DNA of 64,000 bases from Cinnamomum chago (lineage: Eukaryota > Streptophyta > Magnoliopsida > Laurales > Lauraceae): positions 72,917,501-72,981,500 of the forward strand of contig CP142452.1 of NCBI GenBank assembly GCA_038049695.1, written 5' to 3'. The notes beneath the pieces are model-generated. The model had not been told where the DNA came from and made no database searches. It saw nothing but the letters and a program-made list of their open reading frames with translations. Positions 35,186 through 45,285 of this stretch are shown here, in pieces; position 1 is the stretch's first letter; every line of letters starts with the position of its first letter. The translations under genes and the position numbers were made by a program.

Positions 35186-35631
35186 GATCTAGATATTCAG
35201 ATGCCAGCACGGAGGGTCCCCATTAGAGATATCCACAGGTGGGCACAGCTGCACAGCCCACTACCCAGGGAATGACACTGGGCATGTGTGTGACATTGAG
35301 ATGCCAACACCACTCAACCAAGAGCATGTTGGCAGCTCTACATATATCCTTTGTAAGACTGAAATGTTTGTCGAAAATGACCCAGGACAGCCATCTGATC
35401 CAGTAAAACTTCATCCCAGGAATACAAGAATCAAACAGAAAGAACAACCAACACAAAATGCAATCAACATCAACCGTACCCAATAAGCCTTTCTACTTTA
35501 AAAATAAAATCAATAAGCCTGTTTAGTCTTTAATGTTCCACTCGCAGCAGAGACTATAATTAAGTGCAAGACTGCTCTTTCAAACACACCAAAATGATTC
35601 TCAAATAATAAATAATAAATAAATAAAAGAA

Positions 35632-35905
35632 GAAGATTCACCCAAGTCTGTGCTGCACTTCAATAGGGGGACACCAAACAGATATTAGAGTACTGTGGGA
35701 TGTATGGGAAAATCTATTTCCCTCTCCAAGTCAATCAGCATTAAGACATTTTGCCTCACAAAAGGGAAGAAGATTCACCCAAGTCAGTGCTGCACTTCAA
35801 TATGGGGACACCAAACAAATATTAGAGTATTGTAGGTTGTGTGGGAAAATCTATTTCCCTCTCCAAGTCAATCAGCATCAAGACATTTTGCCTTACAAAA
35901 GGGAA
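35632..35905. repeat. 137-bp tandem duplication
   Basis: Two units, the second starting at 35769, share GAAGATTCACCCAAGTC, AAATCTATTTCCCTCTCCAA and AAGACATTTTGCCT with few differences. It lies between FZL and RanGAP1, in the likely 3' flank of RanGAP1. Confidence 0.85.
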
Positions 35906-36512
35906 GAAAATTCAAAATACACATCAGCAACCAAACAACTTGTGAGTTTTTTTTATCTTTGCTTTTTCATATGAATAAACACATACTAGGCATCTTACGA
36001 AACGGTCCATTAGTAAAATCCTTTAATTGAAATAGCTCCATTTATAAACTGATCTAATTGAATCAGCTCTGTTTAAAACAGTTCCAGAGTTTTCAGATAT
36101 GCCCTAAATTCAATCAAAATATGAGGCATCTAAACCATCCAACAACTCTTGCTTATAACATGGTGGATGATGAGACCCAACAAGACAAAAGAATCCCCAT
36201 TGCAGGGATGATTCCAGTCACTATCCTCAACACATATCATATCCAATATTGCAGACACACAAAAATTAACTAAACTACTGCAATTCCTAACAAAAACATT
36301 GTCACAGAGATACCTGAGCTACATTGAACATACCATCTCCAAGACACGGCCACTGGCCGTGTAACATACTATAAAACAAGCTAAGAGATCCTGTCAAAAC
36401 AAGCTTTAGCTTTTCTTGTTAGAGAGTGCCAGGAAATAGAAAAGAAAAGGAAAAAACCAGTTTAAAACAAGTGAACTACATAACCAGTAAGGAAGTACAT
36501 GCCACAGCCCTC

Positions 36513-38129
36513 CTACTCCTGTTCAACATTAAGATGTTGAAGCTTCAACTCCAAATCATTCTCATCTTCATTGCCCTCTTCATCGGCATTGGACCCATCA
36601 TCCTCCTCTTCTCCATCGGGATCATTATCATCCAAGGGCCCCAGCACATCAACAGTCTTGCCCACTTTCAGTATCTCCTTCACTTCATCAATCCCTTCTT
36701 CAGTCATCCAATTACCATTAATGTTTAGCATAACAAAGTCAGGTTTATTCACAACAGCTTGTGCCAGGAGTCTTGCACCAAGCCCTCTGATCATGTTCGT
36801 ACTAAGATCAACTTCCTTCAACTGTGCATGACCCTCTTGCAATGACTTGCTGATTAAAACCACACCCTCATCCTTCAGCTCATTCTCAGACAAGTTCAAC
36901 TTGGTGAGAAATTGTTTCATCTCTATGCACCCAGCCAGTGCAGGGGCAGCTTTAACTGATATTTCATTTCCAGCCATATCCAAAACTTCGAGCAACGGAG
37001 CAGATTCCTGGAGGGCATTTGCAAGAGCTATAGTACCCTTATCTTCTAAATTTAAGTAGCTAAGGTATGCTTCCGTAAGACTTGTGAGCTGGGGAAGTAC
37101 TTTACTTAAAGCTATTCCAGCATCCACACCAAATATATTGTCCCGTAAATCAAGCTTCTTAAGATTAACAGGCGTCCCTAATGCCTCAGCCAATGCAACT
37201 CCTCCCTCGGAACCTATCCTTGTGGAGGAGCATCTGAAGTCCTCCAACAAAGGGGAATTCTTCACGGCATCTGAAATTGCAATAGCCCCATCATCTCCAG
37301 TCATGTTATTGTGAAAATGAAGGATCCGAAGCTTCTCAGTAGACGGTATCAATTCAAATACAGCTTGTGCAGCTTCCACTGAGATCCCATCGTTCAACAA
37401 ATAAAGCTCCTCTAAGCTTTTTTGAGATTTCAGAAGTGCCTCAAATGCCCTGATGCCTTTCTCACCCAAGGCATTGTCCGAGAGGTTGAGAGAACTCAAT
37501 ACACAGCCTTCCAGGGCCGATGAGAATATCATCATCACTTCAAGAGCTTCTTCCTCTGGCCTCCCTGCAACAATATCAGAAAGATCTACTTCAATCAACT
37601 GATCCCTGAGGGATGCCAGGATAGGTTCTGCAACACGAGCTGCATCCACACCAAAACTTCTATTGCTAAAGCATATTTTAGTGTATGAATTCCCTGGCTC
37701 TAACAGAGGCCTTAGAAGCACCTCAGCATCCTCCGCCTCAATAAAACCTCGTTGACCTTTAGAAATATCAAAAACAGCTGTGTGACGTACAGGCACTTCT
37801 CCATCCTCCTTTGGTCGTGAGCCTCTTTTAAGAGCTTCCAGCATAAGCTTACTGGATTCCTTGGCATACAACTGCACTGCAGAACTTCCATCGCCATCAG
37901 GCACTCTATGATGGTGCTCATTTGCGACAGCAAAAGCAGAATCTTCTATTTGTCTAGCATACTCTTCCGCCTCTTCTTTGCTCAGGAGACCGTACTTCCT
38001 GGAAAAGAGCGAAGGAGATGAGAGGTTCCTTGTCATTTTCTCCACAAGCATCTCCCGTGTATCCTGACTAGGGGGCCATAATTTGATCGAGAATGCCCGG
38101 TTTTGAAATGATTTTGTTGTGGTTTCCAT
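36513..38129 (-). CDS. RANGAP1: RanGAP1, WPP-domain Ran GTPase-activating protein
   Basis: One uninterrupted 538-residue coding exon, about the length of Arabidopsis RanGAP1 (535). The WPP domain occupies about residues 14-110, with the signature W18-P19-P20 in SIKLWPPSQDT; in plants it targets the protein to the nuclear envelope through WIT/WIP partners and to division-related sites. Leucine-rich repeats run from about 178 to 475 (LNLSDN, LDLRDN, LNLSEN and LDMAGN each mark a repeat). An acidic tail follows at about 500-527. The protein stimulates GTP hydrolysis by Ran and so sustains nuclear transport; it also marks the cortical division site. The start is the first in-frame ATG, and a splice acceptor (GATACAG) ends 13 nt upstream, implying a 5'UTR intron. 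No damage is visible. Confidence 0.96.
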   Translation of the reverse strand: METTTKSFQNRAFSIKLWPPSQDTREMLVEKMTRNLSSPSLFSRKYGLLSKEEAEEYARQIEDSAFAVANEHHHRVPDGDGSSAVQLYAKESSKLMLEALKRGSRPKEDGEVPVRHTAVFDISKGQRGFIEAEDAEVLLRPLLEPGNSYTKICFSNRSFGVDAARVAEPILASLRDQLIEVDLSDIVAGRPEEEALEVMMIFSSALEGCVLSSLNLSDNALGEKGIRAFEALLKSQKSLEELYLLNDGISVEAAQAVFELIPSTEKLRILHFHNNMTGDDGAIAISDAVKNSPLLEDFRCSSTRIGSEGGVALAEALGTPVNLKKLDLRDNIFGVDAGIALSKVLPQLTSLTEAYLSYLNLEDKGTIALANALQESAPLLEVLDMAGNEISVKAAPALAGCIEMKQFLTKLNLSENELKDEGVVLISKSLQEGHAQLKEVDLSTNMIRGLGARLLAQAVVNKPDFVMLNINGNWMTEEGIDEVKEILKVGKTVDVLGPLDDNDPDGEEEDDGSNADEEGNEDENDLELKLQHLNVEQE

Positions 38130-38142
38130 GCCAAGACAAATC
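38130..38142 (-). other. RanGAP1 5'UTR remainder and upstream splice acceptor
   Basis: On the minus strand GCTGATACAG is followed by 13 transcribed bases and then the ATG. CAG after a pyrimidine-bearing stretch is a normal acceptor; the matching donor is proposed at 49359. Confidence 0.6.
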
Positions 38143-38669
38143 CTGTATCAGCAAATCAGATTAGTCAGTCCAGATTACATAATAATGTTATGGTTTATTA
38201 AATGTCATATGCAATTGTTAGCTGACTATGCTATTACCCTAAATAAACTTCATCCTAAATGATAACATTAAATCAAATTTGGGCATCTTGAAAGTTGAAA
38301 ATCATGCATGGCCAGGATTTTCAGCCAGAAGCAGCCACTAGTTCATTACAAGTTCTTGACGGCTGTGTTAAGTCTTCAACAAACCAAATCATGGCCCAGA
38401 ATACAGCACAAAAACTAAGGTGGCCAGAAGACAATGCACAATCACCATGGCCATAAAATGGTTAGTAAAGACAAATGATGAGCAACTCAATTTCAACCAG
38501 CAGTATCAGACAGAATGTCCATTGTCCAACTATATGCGAATTTTTTTTTTCTTTATAACATATCTGAATGGATGAAATTATCATCATTAGTGTTCCTCTT
38601 TGACAGTTTTTTTTTTTTTTTTATGTTGAGAAGAAAACTAAAATAAAGGATCCAATGAGTAGGATATAT

Positions 38670-38790
38670 TAAAGCTTTGGAAGTATCAGTGCAGTATTGA
38701 GTACCAATACGAGTGTCGTATCAGTCCGACACGGATACGATGGGCGCGTAGAAGTATCCGTGGATCATAGGTCATCAAGTGCTAAAACTT
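38670..38790. mobile_element. Relative of the 346-bp MITE at 16581
   Basis: Contains AGTACCAATACGAGTGTCGTA, CGACACGGATACG and GAAGTATCCGTGGATCATAG, matching the inverted or diverged interior of the MITE nested in the hAT element. Ends are not defined. Confidence 0.5.
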
Positions 38791-38799
38791 AACGGTGTC

Positions 38800-39130
38800 T
38801 TGACAATTATTGACCAACCTGCCAAACCAACCCACATCCAACCCAGTAGTTCAAGTTCAGGTTGACCCTTTTTGGTTCATGCCGGGATTGCAGTCGACCC
38901 AACTAATAAATGTATTGGGCTCGGATTGACTCCATTGTTGTTACTCAAGCAGCCAACCCAATCTAAACGCAATCTGACCCGCAAACCCAATCAGATCTTG
39001 CCCGTTATCAGCAGGTTTGGGTCAGCCCTTTCAACTTCGAGGCTAGGTTTGGGTTGGAATTTTTAAATTTGGTTAATAAATGCATCAAGTAGGGTCGACT
39101 CTATACATGTTGCCACAGTGCTCAACCCGA
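38800..39130. repeat. Dispersed CAACCC/GACCC-rich repeat
   Basis: Repeated words such as CCAACCCA, GACCCGA and GGTTTGGGT in both orientations, with a similar feel to 0.9-1.1 kb and 30.42-30.48 kb. No ORF. Confidence 0.4.
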
Positions 39131-39404
39131 CCCAACACATTGCCCCCCGTGATTAAACTTATAAAAAGAAAATAAAATAAACACTTCTGTTATTGTTGGA
39201 AAGCAATACACTTTTGAGAATAAAAAGTGACGTACAGACATCAAACTAAAAACAGACAGTTGGCTACAGGATTTCCGAATGTGTGTGTGTATTTCTGCAC
39301 AATTTTCTTTTTTCCACATTAGTTGGAGTGAATCTTTAACATAAGTGAATCTGTTTTGTGGAAGGCTTTCTAAATAGTTGGTTAACTTTTTCTTGGACTT
39401 AAGG

Positions 39405-39460
39405 CTGTGGGTGGGCGGGTGGGTGGGTGGGTGGGTTGGTTGGTTGGGGGGGGGATCTCA
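39405..39460. repeat. GGGT/GGTT simple repeat
   Basis: Runs of GGGT then GGTT units ending in a poly(G) stretch. Confidence 0.85.
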
Positions 39461-39937
39461 GTGCCCTCTAACACACTCAACCTATTGGCAAAAAATCTGA
39501 ATAGCATTAATTATACGTACTGGTTGTACATGTTGAGAAACTTCCTACTAGGAAGGGGTATGTGAAAGATTGTTACCAGAAGAACCACAAAACCAGCAGC
39601 TGGTAAAATCAACTAAATCAGAAATGCCAAGACGCTAGCTTGGATTGTAAATTCTGCCGATCACATACACATTACTTTAACTTGGAGCTGCTAAAGAAAT
39701 GTGGGATCATTTAGAAGGTATGCATGTTCAGACCAACTTTGCTATAAGCTAGCACTTAGAGAAAGAATTGAGGTTATTAAACAAGAAACCTAGAGGGGAC
39801 TGATCCAACATAGCACTCTGTCGACATAGTTCTTGCAGAATTAAATGCAAAAGAAAAAAAGACTGAAAACACTCAATGGTTCTATCACTCCGGAGTTCAT
39901 CTTTGTTCACATTTCTGAGAACTCTTACTCATCAATG

Positions 39938-40279
39938 TGATGCAGACCCTAGGGTTAGGGCTTGCGTAGATGCCGAAGCACGTGTCAAAGACACTTCAAA
40001 TTATCTCCACAGAGATTTCTAACAAGAGGCAAAACCTCTCCAAGGGAAAAATCCCAATCTTTATTCAATTTCAAATCTGAGATTATCATCTCTACAATGT
40101 AATATAAATAGGCAAAGTAACTTAGGGCCTAAGAAAACCTAATCTAATAATAGCAACTATTCTAATCAAACTAGGAAACCAAATAAATTAGAATACTAAT
40201 CCTAATTACAATAAAATTAGGAAGCTACTAAAATATGCTAGGTGGGACCATTGGTGGAGTGGTAGCATGCTCTGCATCA
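39938..40279 (-). repeat. 3' LTR of the gag-only element
   Basis: 342 bp, TGATGCAG...TCTGCATCA. It differs from its partner at 12 positions by eye. Contains the telomere-like CTAGGGTTAGGG. Confidence 0.9.
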
Positions 40280-40289
40280 TTCCCCCCAG

Positions 40290-41893
40290 GTTGAAAGAAG
40301 AGTTCGACCTCGAACTCGGGTTTTCTTCAAGTTGCCTCTATATATATGATGTACGTGAAGCACTTCCTTTGTAGTAGGGGCCCTTGATTTCTTCTTCGGT
40401 GAGTCTGGCTTCTTTGGATGAAGAGTAACTTCTTGTCCATCGTGCATGAAGGTATACGTGTTGTTGCGCATCCCATGAGTGTCATCCTTGTCATACATCC
40501 ATGGGCGACCAAATAGGATATCTCCACTGTCCATTGGTAGCACATCGCACCAAATTGTATCTTTGTAATCATTACCAATTGAAAAAGTAACCTGGCGTGT
40601 ATGTCACACTTGCGCTTCATCACCTGTCACTAGCCATTTGACAAAGTAGGGATGATTGTGCTTGTAAACCTTCAACTTCAAGCGATCAACAAGAGTTTGA
40701 GAGATAATATTCTCACAACTTCCACCATCAATGACAACTGTACAATTTTTCCCATGTATTGTACCTATGGAACGAAAAAAAAATTCCGCAACCATTTCTT
40801 CTCAACAGTGGGAAACGACTTTTGTTCCACCAAGAGAAGTGTACCCTCTGTGTTAGCTGATATTTCCTCCACTTCATCGGAGTCTTCACTTTTAGGATCA
40901 TCTTTTGTTTCCGGTTCTTCGGGTGCACCTTCTATTAAATTGATTCTTTTTGGGCATTCAAACGCACGGTGACCCTTTTGCTTACAATGAAAACATGTGA
41001 ACTTGATCTGATCTTCAAACTTGGAGGAAAACTTTTATGATGAACCGGCACTTGGATTGAAGTCTGGCCTTTTGGGGTCTTTCACTCTTTTGTGCAGGCC
41101 ATTTAGACACACTAAACTTTCAAGCTTGATAATTAGCAATGTCCTCAGCTTTGATGGCATGTAGGATGATTTCATCAACATTATCAAAATTCTTGAATGT
41201 AAGGATATGTTGTATGTCAATACGCAGCCCATGAAAATATCAATCAACTGACACATCATCATCTTCATTCAAGCCACAACGAGCTTGCATGGTTAGGAAC
41301 TCTTCAGAATAGTCGATCACAGTTTTGGAACCTTGCTTTAAATCTTGAAAACCTGAACGAAAATCTCTTGAATAATTCACTGGGAGGAATTTTTGCTTCA
41401 ATAAATTCTTCATCTCAATCCATGTGTCAACGGGGTCAATATTTTGATTTCATCTTTTTTTTTGCAACTCGGCCCACCAAATCACAGCATAATTGCGCAA
41501 TCGAGTTGCCACTAAGGTGACTTTATGACCATCCGTCATTGGCTTGTGTGCAAAAATATTTTCAACACACACTAACCAATCCATGAATTCCTCCGGTTTC
41601 AACTTTCCATCATATTCGGGAATCACGAGCTTAATACCCAAATCACGATCAACATTGATTGCATGTGGGTCTCGTTGATTCCAATTATGTCCTCCATCAA
41701 CTCGATGATTATCCTCACGCCGATTAGTTTCTAAAGTAGTTAATCGGGTTTCAATCCTTGCAAGAGTGTCTTGCATTTGAACCATCATTGCGGATAATTG
41801 ATTAACATTTGCTGATAATTCCGCAACGGTTCCCCTCAAATTATCATCATTATGAGAGGAAGACTCCACTTCTACCTGTTTCTTGGGTGGCAT
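40290..41893 (-). pseudogene. Gag-protease coding region of the gypsy element, frameshifted
   Basis: Gag begins at 41893 (MPPKKQVEVESSS) and runs open to about 41450, with the capsid-like block GKLKPEEFMDWLVCVENIF. A frame change follows. A CCHC zinc knuckle (CFHCKQKGHRAFEC) lies at about 40.96-41.0 kb. The aspartic protease-like block VVIDGGSCENIISQTLVDRL is near 40.7 kb and MDSGDILFGRPW near 40.5 kb. The usual Asp-Ser/Thr-Gly protease triad reads Asp-Gly-Gly. Coding stops before any polymerase domain. Confidence 0.8.
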
Positions 41894-42867
41894 TTTTTTT
41901 TTTTGTTAAAGCAAATTTATAATGTTGGACTGACCTAATGTGTAGATCTGCTCGTCACAATTATGATGTCGAAAACGGATCGGAAATTGGACGGTGGATG
42001 AGTCCGATACCGTCAAAAGAATTCTCAACGATTGATCTTGGCCAAGGGGCTGGATGGTTGATCGGATGCTGAGATGCAGTGTTGATGTCAACTTTAATGT
42101 GATTGATAGGAGCACAACGGTTGTCTTGGCTGTGTTATTGCAGATGGGCTTGAAAATCAGGCCTAGCCCAAAGTCAAGTTGAAGCACACGTGTGAAACAC
42201 CCTCCTCCCTGCTTCGATCTGAGCGCCTGAAAGAAGAAGAAAAAGGGGTTGAAGCCCTTCCTTGCCGTTGCTTCCACGAAACAATAGGAGAAGATGGAGC
42301 GAGCACTGGCGATTCGCGATGGAGCTGCGGCGAGGTGCTCGGCGATGACGATTGCGCTCGACGATGACAATGGGTATCGACGAGGCTGATGATTGACGAG
42401 GAGGAGCAGGCGAATGGCAGGGAAGAGCTCTAGAGTTGAATGACTTCGGTGCCAGGTACGTTTTCTTGTCCTCTGCTACTGTTGCTTTCTTCTTTCCTTC
42501 TTCTGCTACTCTTTTTTTTTTTTTTAATTTAATCTCTGGGTTCGGGTTCAAAACGGGAGGAGTGCAGCGATGGGTTTGGGTTGGGCGGATTAGGTGTGGC
42601 TAGGGTTCTGTGGAACAGGAATTAGGCTGTTTCGCGGGGTGGGTTTTAATGGCCGATTTTGGAAGGGGGTTTCGGTGGTAGTGGGTGTGGGTTCTCGATT
42701 AGCAATGGGGTAATGGGGAAGGGACAGACGGATAGGGGTTCGGTTTGAGCAAGGGTTGGGCGTGATGGCCAGTGGTGTGTGTCGGAGATGAAGGATGGAC
42801 AATGGATATGCTCCGATCGGTGACCGGAGACGGATCGGAGCAACGTGAACCTGTCTCTGATACCAAT

Positions 42868-43209
42868 TGATGCAGACACTAGGGTTAGGGCTTGCGTAGA
42901 TGCCGAAGCACGTGTCAAAGACACTTCAAATTATCTCCACAGAGATTTCTAACAAGAGGAAAAACCTCTCCAAGGGAAAAATCTCAATCTTTATTCAATT
43001 CCAAATTTGAGATTATCATCTCTACAATGTAATATAAATAGGCAAAGTAACTTATGGCCTAAGAAAACCTAATCTAATAATAGCAACTATCATAATCAAA
43101 CTAGGAAACCAAATAAATTAGAATACTAATCCTAATTACAATAAAATTAGGAAGCTACTAAAATATGCTGGGTGGGACCATTGATGGAGTAGTAGCCTGC
43201 TCTGCATCA
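42868..43209 (-). repeat. 5' LTR of the gag-only element
   Basis: 342 bp. The primer-binding site TGGTATCAGAG lies at its inner edge (about 42855-42865, minus strand). Confidence 0.9.
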
Positions 43210-44446
43210 CAATGCAACATTGACAAGGACATTTCTATTGACCATACTTAATTATATTACTGTCAAGATGGAACAGAGAAACTGGAACTGTCCAAATCAA
43301 CTCCAGACCATAGAAATGGCAACACCAACAGAGACAGAATGTTCAACCTAAAGTGAAAAGTCCTCAACCCACCACAACAGCAGTCATCTCTTCTCCTCAG
43401 AAAGATGGTTCTCCCTCTCCATATTCAACTCTATAATCCATAATCTTTATATCAACTAGAGAACAGTTTTAACTTTTAACAGGTACTTCAATCTTATATA
43501 GGCATGTCAACAATAGATGCATCTTCCATGCATGTTAGCCTGTCTCATATTCTTACTAAATTCTTGATTATGGTGCTTCCTTTCATATAGTATTTCATAA
43601 TCTCATATTATCCAAAGTATTCAGCTTCCTCTGCATATGCTATCATACTACAAATGCTATTCACTTTCTAGTTTCTACTACAACAAAGACTCAATGTTGT
43701 CTACAAACAAGAAAAATTCTCTTAGAAAATGTCCGGCACCCTCTCATCCTTCTAATGATAGTAGGCCAGGGAGAACAGGGAATTGATTCAGAGCTGTGAA
43801 TGAGTAATGTTTTTCAATGCCACCCCAAAGCCCGGATAACAGAGTAGGCTTGGGTTAGGTAGTTTGACAGCCAGTGTCAAACTTTTGTCAGAACTCAAAC
43901 ATGAATTCTGAGATAACAATATTCCCATGATCAGGCTAGGGTGATCCCTGCTTTAAGCAACGCACTGCAGCAGCACCAAGTTGCAGTGCAAGTAGAAAAG
44001 GGGTTCGAGATCATGCTAGGGCATCCCCACTATAAGTGACAAACTGTAGCCTTGGTTATAATAGAAAGTAGGCAAGGGTTCCTGCGCCAATCTAGACAAG
44101 TATAGGTAAAAAAGTTAGCCCAAAAGAAGATGAGAGTTCAGCTTGCTACTTGGAATATAAGAACTTTGAAAGAGCATGGAGTCGGTCGATAAATGAAAAG
44201 AAAAAGAGCCAATGCAGCTTGTCTATAGGAAACAAAGTTGAACAGGGACAAAGGTGCTAAAGAGTTCACCGATAGCTACAAACTCTATTACACAGGAAAG
44301 GACAGTACCATAAATGGAGTAGGTATAACAGTAGATAAGGATTTGAAAGGAAAAATTGTGGGGGTAAAGAGGGTGGGTCATAGACCTATAGCAAATAAAC
44401 TAATGTTAGAGGAAGGCATTATTCATATCATTAATGCATATGCACA

Positions 44447-45285
44447 CAGTGGCAAAGCCAGGAATTTCTTATAGGGCAGCATGCGATGATGGCTATAATA
44501 TTTTATATATAGTTATGAATTACTAATCATTTAACAACTTTTTTTTTGTAATGTTTTAAAATAATATCCAAAGAAAAATCCTTAATTATATAGCCCAATC
44601 AATTTGCAATATATGTTTTTTAAAACTTTGTAGTCCTTAAAATACAAAAAATAATATGGCTCATCATAGTCGCTCAAAGTAATCTCTTGATTCTCTTCCT
44701 CCTTTTTTAACACTAAGGATTGTGCCCCTCTCCAATCAGTTCAAAATAGGATGTATGCCTGATTGTTAACATGTAAACTAATCCACTATAATTAATCTAC
44801 GAAAATCCTTTCATTGGTTAGTTATGATCATTCAGTGGGTCACAATACTGTGGTAGGCATGAATGGTTGAGAAAGCAGCACTTAAAATCAATCACAAAGT
44901 CATGAAGGAGTAAATTAATGCAAAGTTAGGAGTCTAGATCCCGGAATGTCTCACTCAAGCTTCTAGTGAGGGGGGTGAAACTCCACAATAGAGCCTGCGT
45001 ATGGAGCATTCAAATGGCTAAAAACAAACTCCATTACTTGCAGTGGAATTTTCTTAAATTTTTCTCCAATAAGAGTTAGTCGCACCTTATGATTGAGCAT
45101 GTGATTAAGAATATCATATGCTCAATCTTATGGTGGGACCAAATTCTATTGGAGTAAAATTTTGAGACAATCCATTGAATCGGTGAGCCTTCATTTAGGT
45201 AGGCCCCACCATGGAGTTCCACTTTTCTTATCTTAGCTTATAGATGAGAACTCAAAAGTTGAGACCCTGCCTGACTCTGCCCTTG
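44447..45285. mobile_element. 839-bp non-autonomous hAT-like element inside the LINE
   Basis: Starts CAGTGGCAAAGCCAGG and ends with the reverse complement of CAAGGGCAGAGTCAGG, an imperfect hAT-type terminal inverted repeat. The flanks are TATGCACA (44439-44446) and TATGTACA (45286-45293), an 8-bp duplication with one difference. It splits the LINE endonuclease immediately after INAYA. No transposase is encoded. A foldback element lies within it. Confidence 0.75.
44970..45229. mobile_element. Foldback MITE inside the hAT-like element
   Basis: Arms pair as CTCCAATAAGAGTTAGTCGC with the reverse complement of GGGACCAAATTCTATTGGAG, around ATGATTGAGCATGTG and CATATGCTCAATCTTAT. Outer words GGGTGAAACTCCAC and GGCCCCACCATGGAGTTCC also pair. 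Related to the foldback at 34857-35185. Confidence 0.55.

Larger units (their letters stand above)
39938..43209 (-). mobile_element. Complete gag-only Ty3-gypsy-type element with LTRs
   Basis: LTRs 39938-40279 and 42868-43209 are both 342 bp, bounded by TGATGCAG and CTGCATCA, with 12 mismatches by eye (about 96.5% identity). A perfect 5-bp target duplication CAATG flanks the element (39933-39937, 43210-43214). Reading the minus strand, TGGTATCAGAG just inside the upstream LTR is an initiator-Met-tRNA primer-binding site, and CCTGGGGGGAA just before the downstream LTR is the polypurine tract. Inside are gag, a zinc knuckle and a protease region but no reverse transcriptase, RNase H or integrase. 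It therefore depended on a partner element, as TR-GAG-type elements do. Confidence 0.92.

Noticed and set aside
35632..35905. Two-unit direct repeat as a CRISPR-like array
   Set aside because: Only two adjacent 137-bp copies with no spacers, in plant nuclear DNA.
36571..37314. Plus-strand Ser-rich frames opposite RanGAP1
   Set aside because: Antisense shadows of the leucine-rich-repeat coding sequence.
39938..40279. CTAGGGTTAGGG as interstitial telomere sequence
   Set aside because: It is a short word conserved in both LTRs and not a tandem array of the plant telomere repeat.
42855..42866. tRNA-like TGGTATCAGAG as a tRNA gene
   Set aside because: It is the complement of the initiator-Met tRNA 3' end placed right next to an LTR, so it is a primer-binding site.
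42174..42924. Minus-strand frames between gag and the 5' LTR as extra genes
   Set aside because: They lie in the untranslated leader of the gypsy element between the primer-binding site and gag, and have repetitive Ser/Pro/Arg composition.
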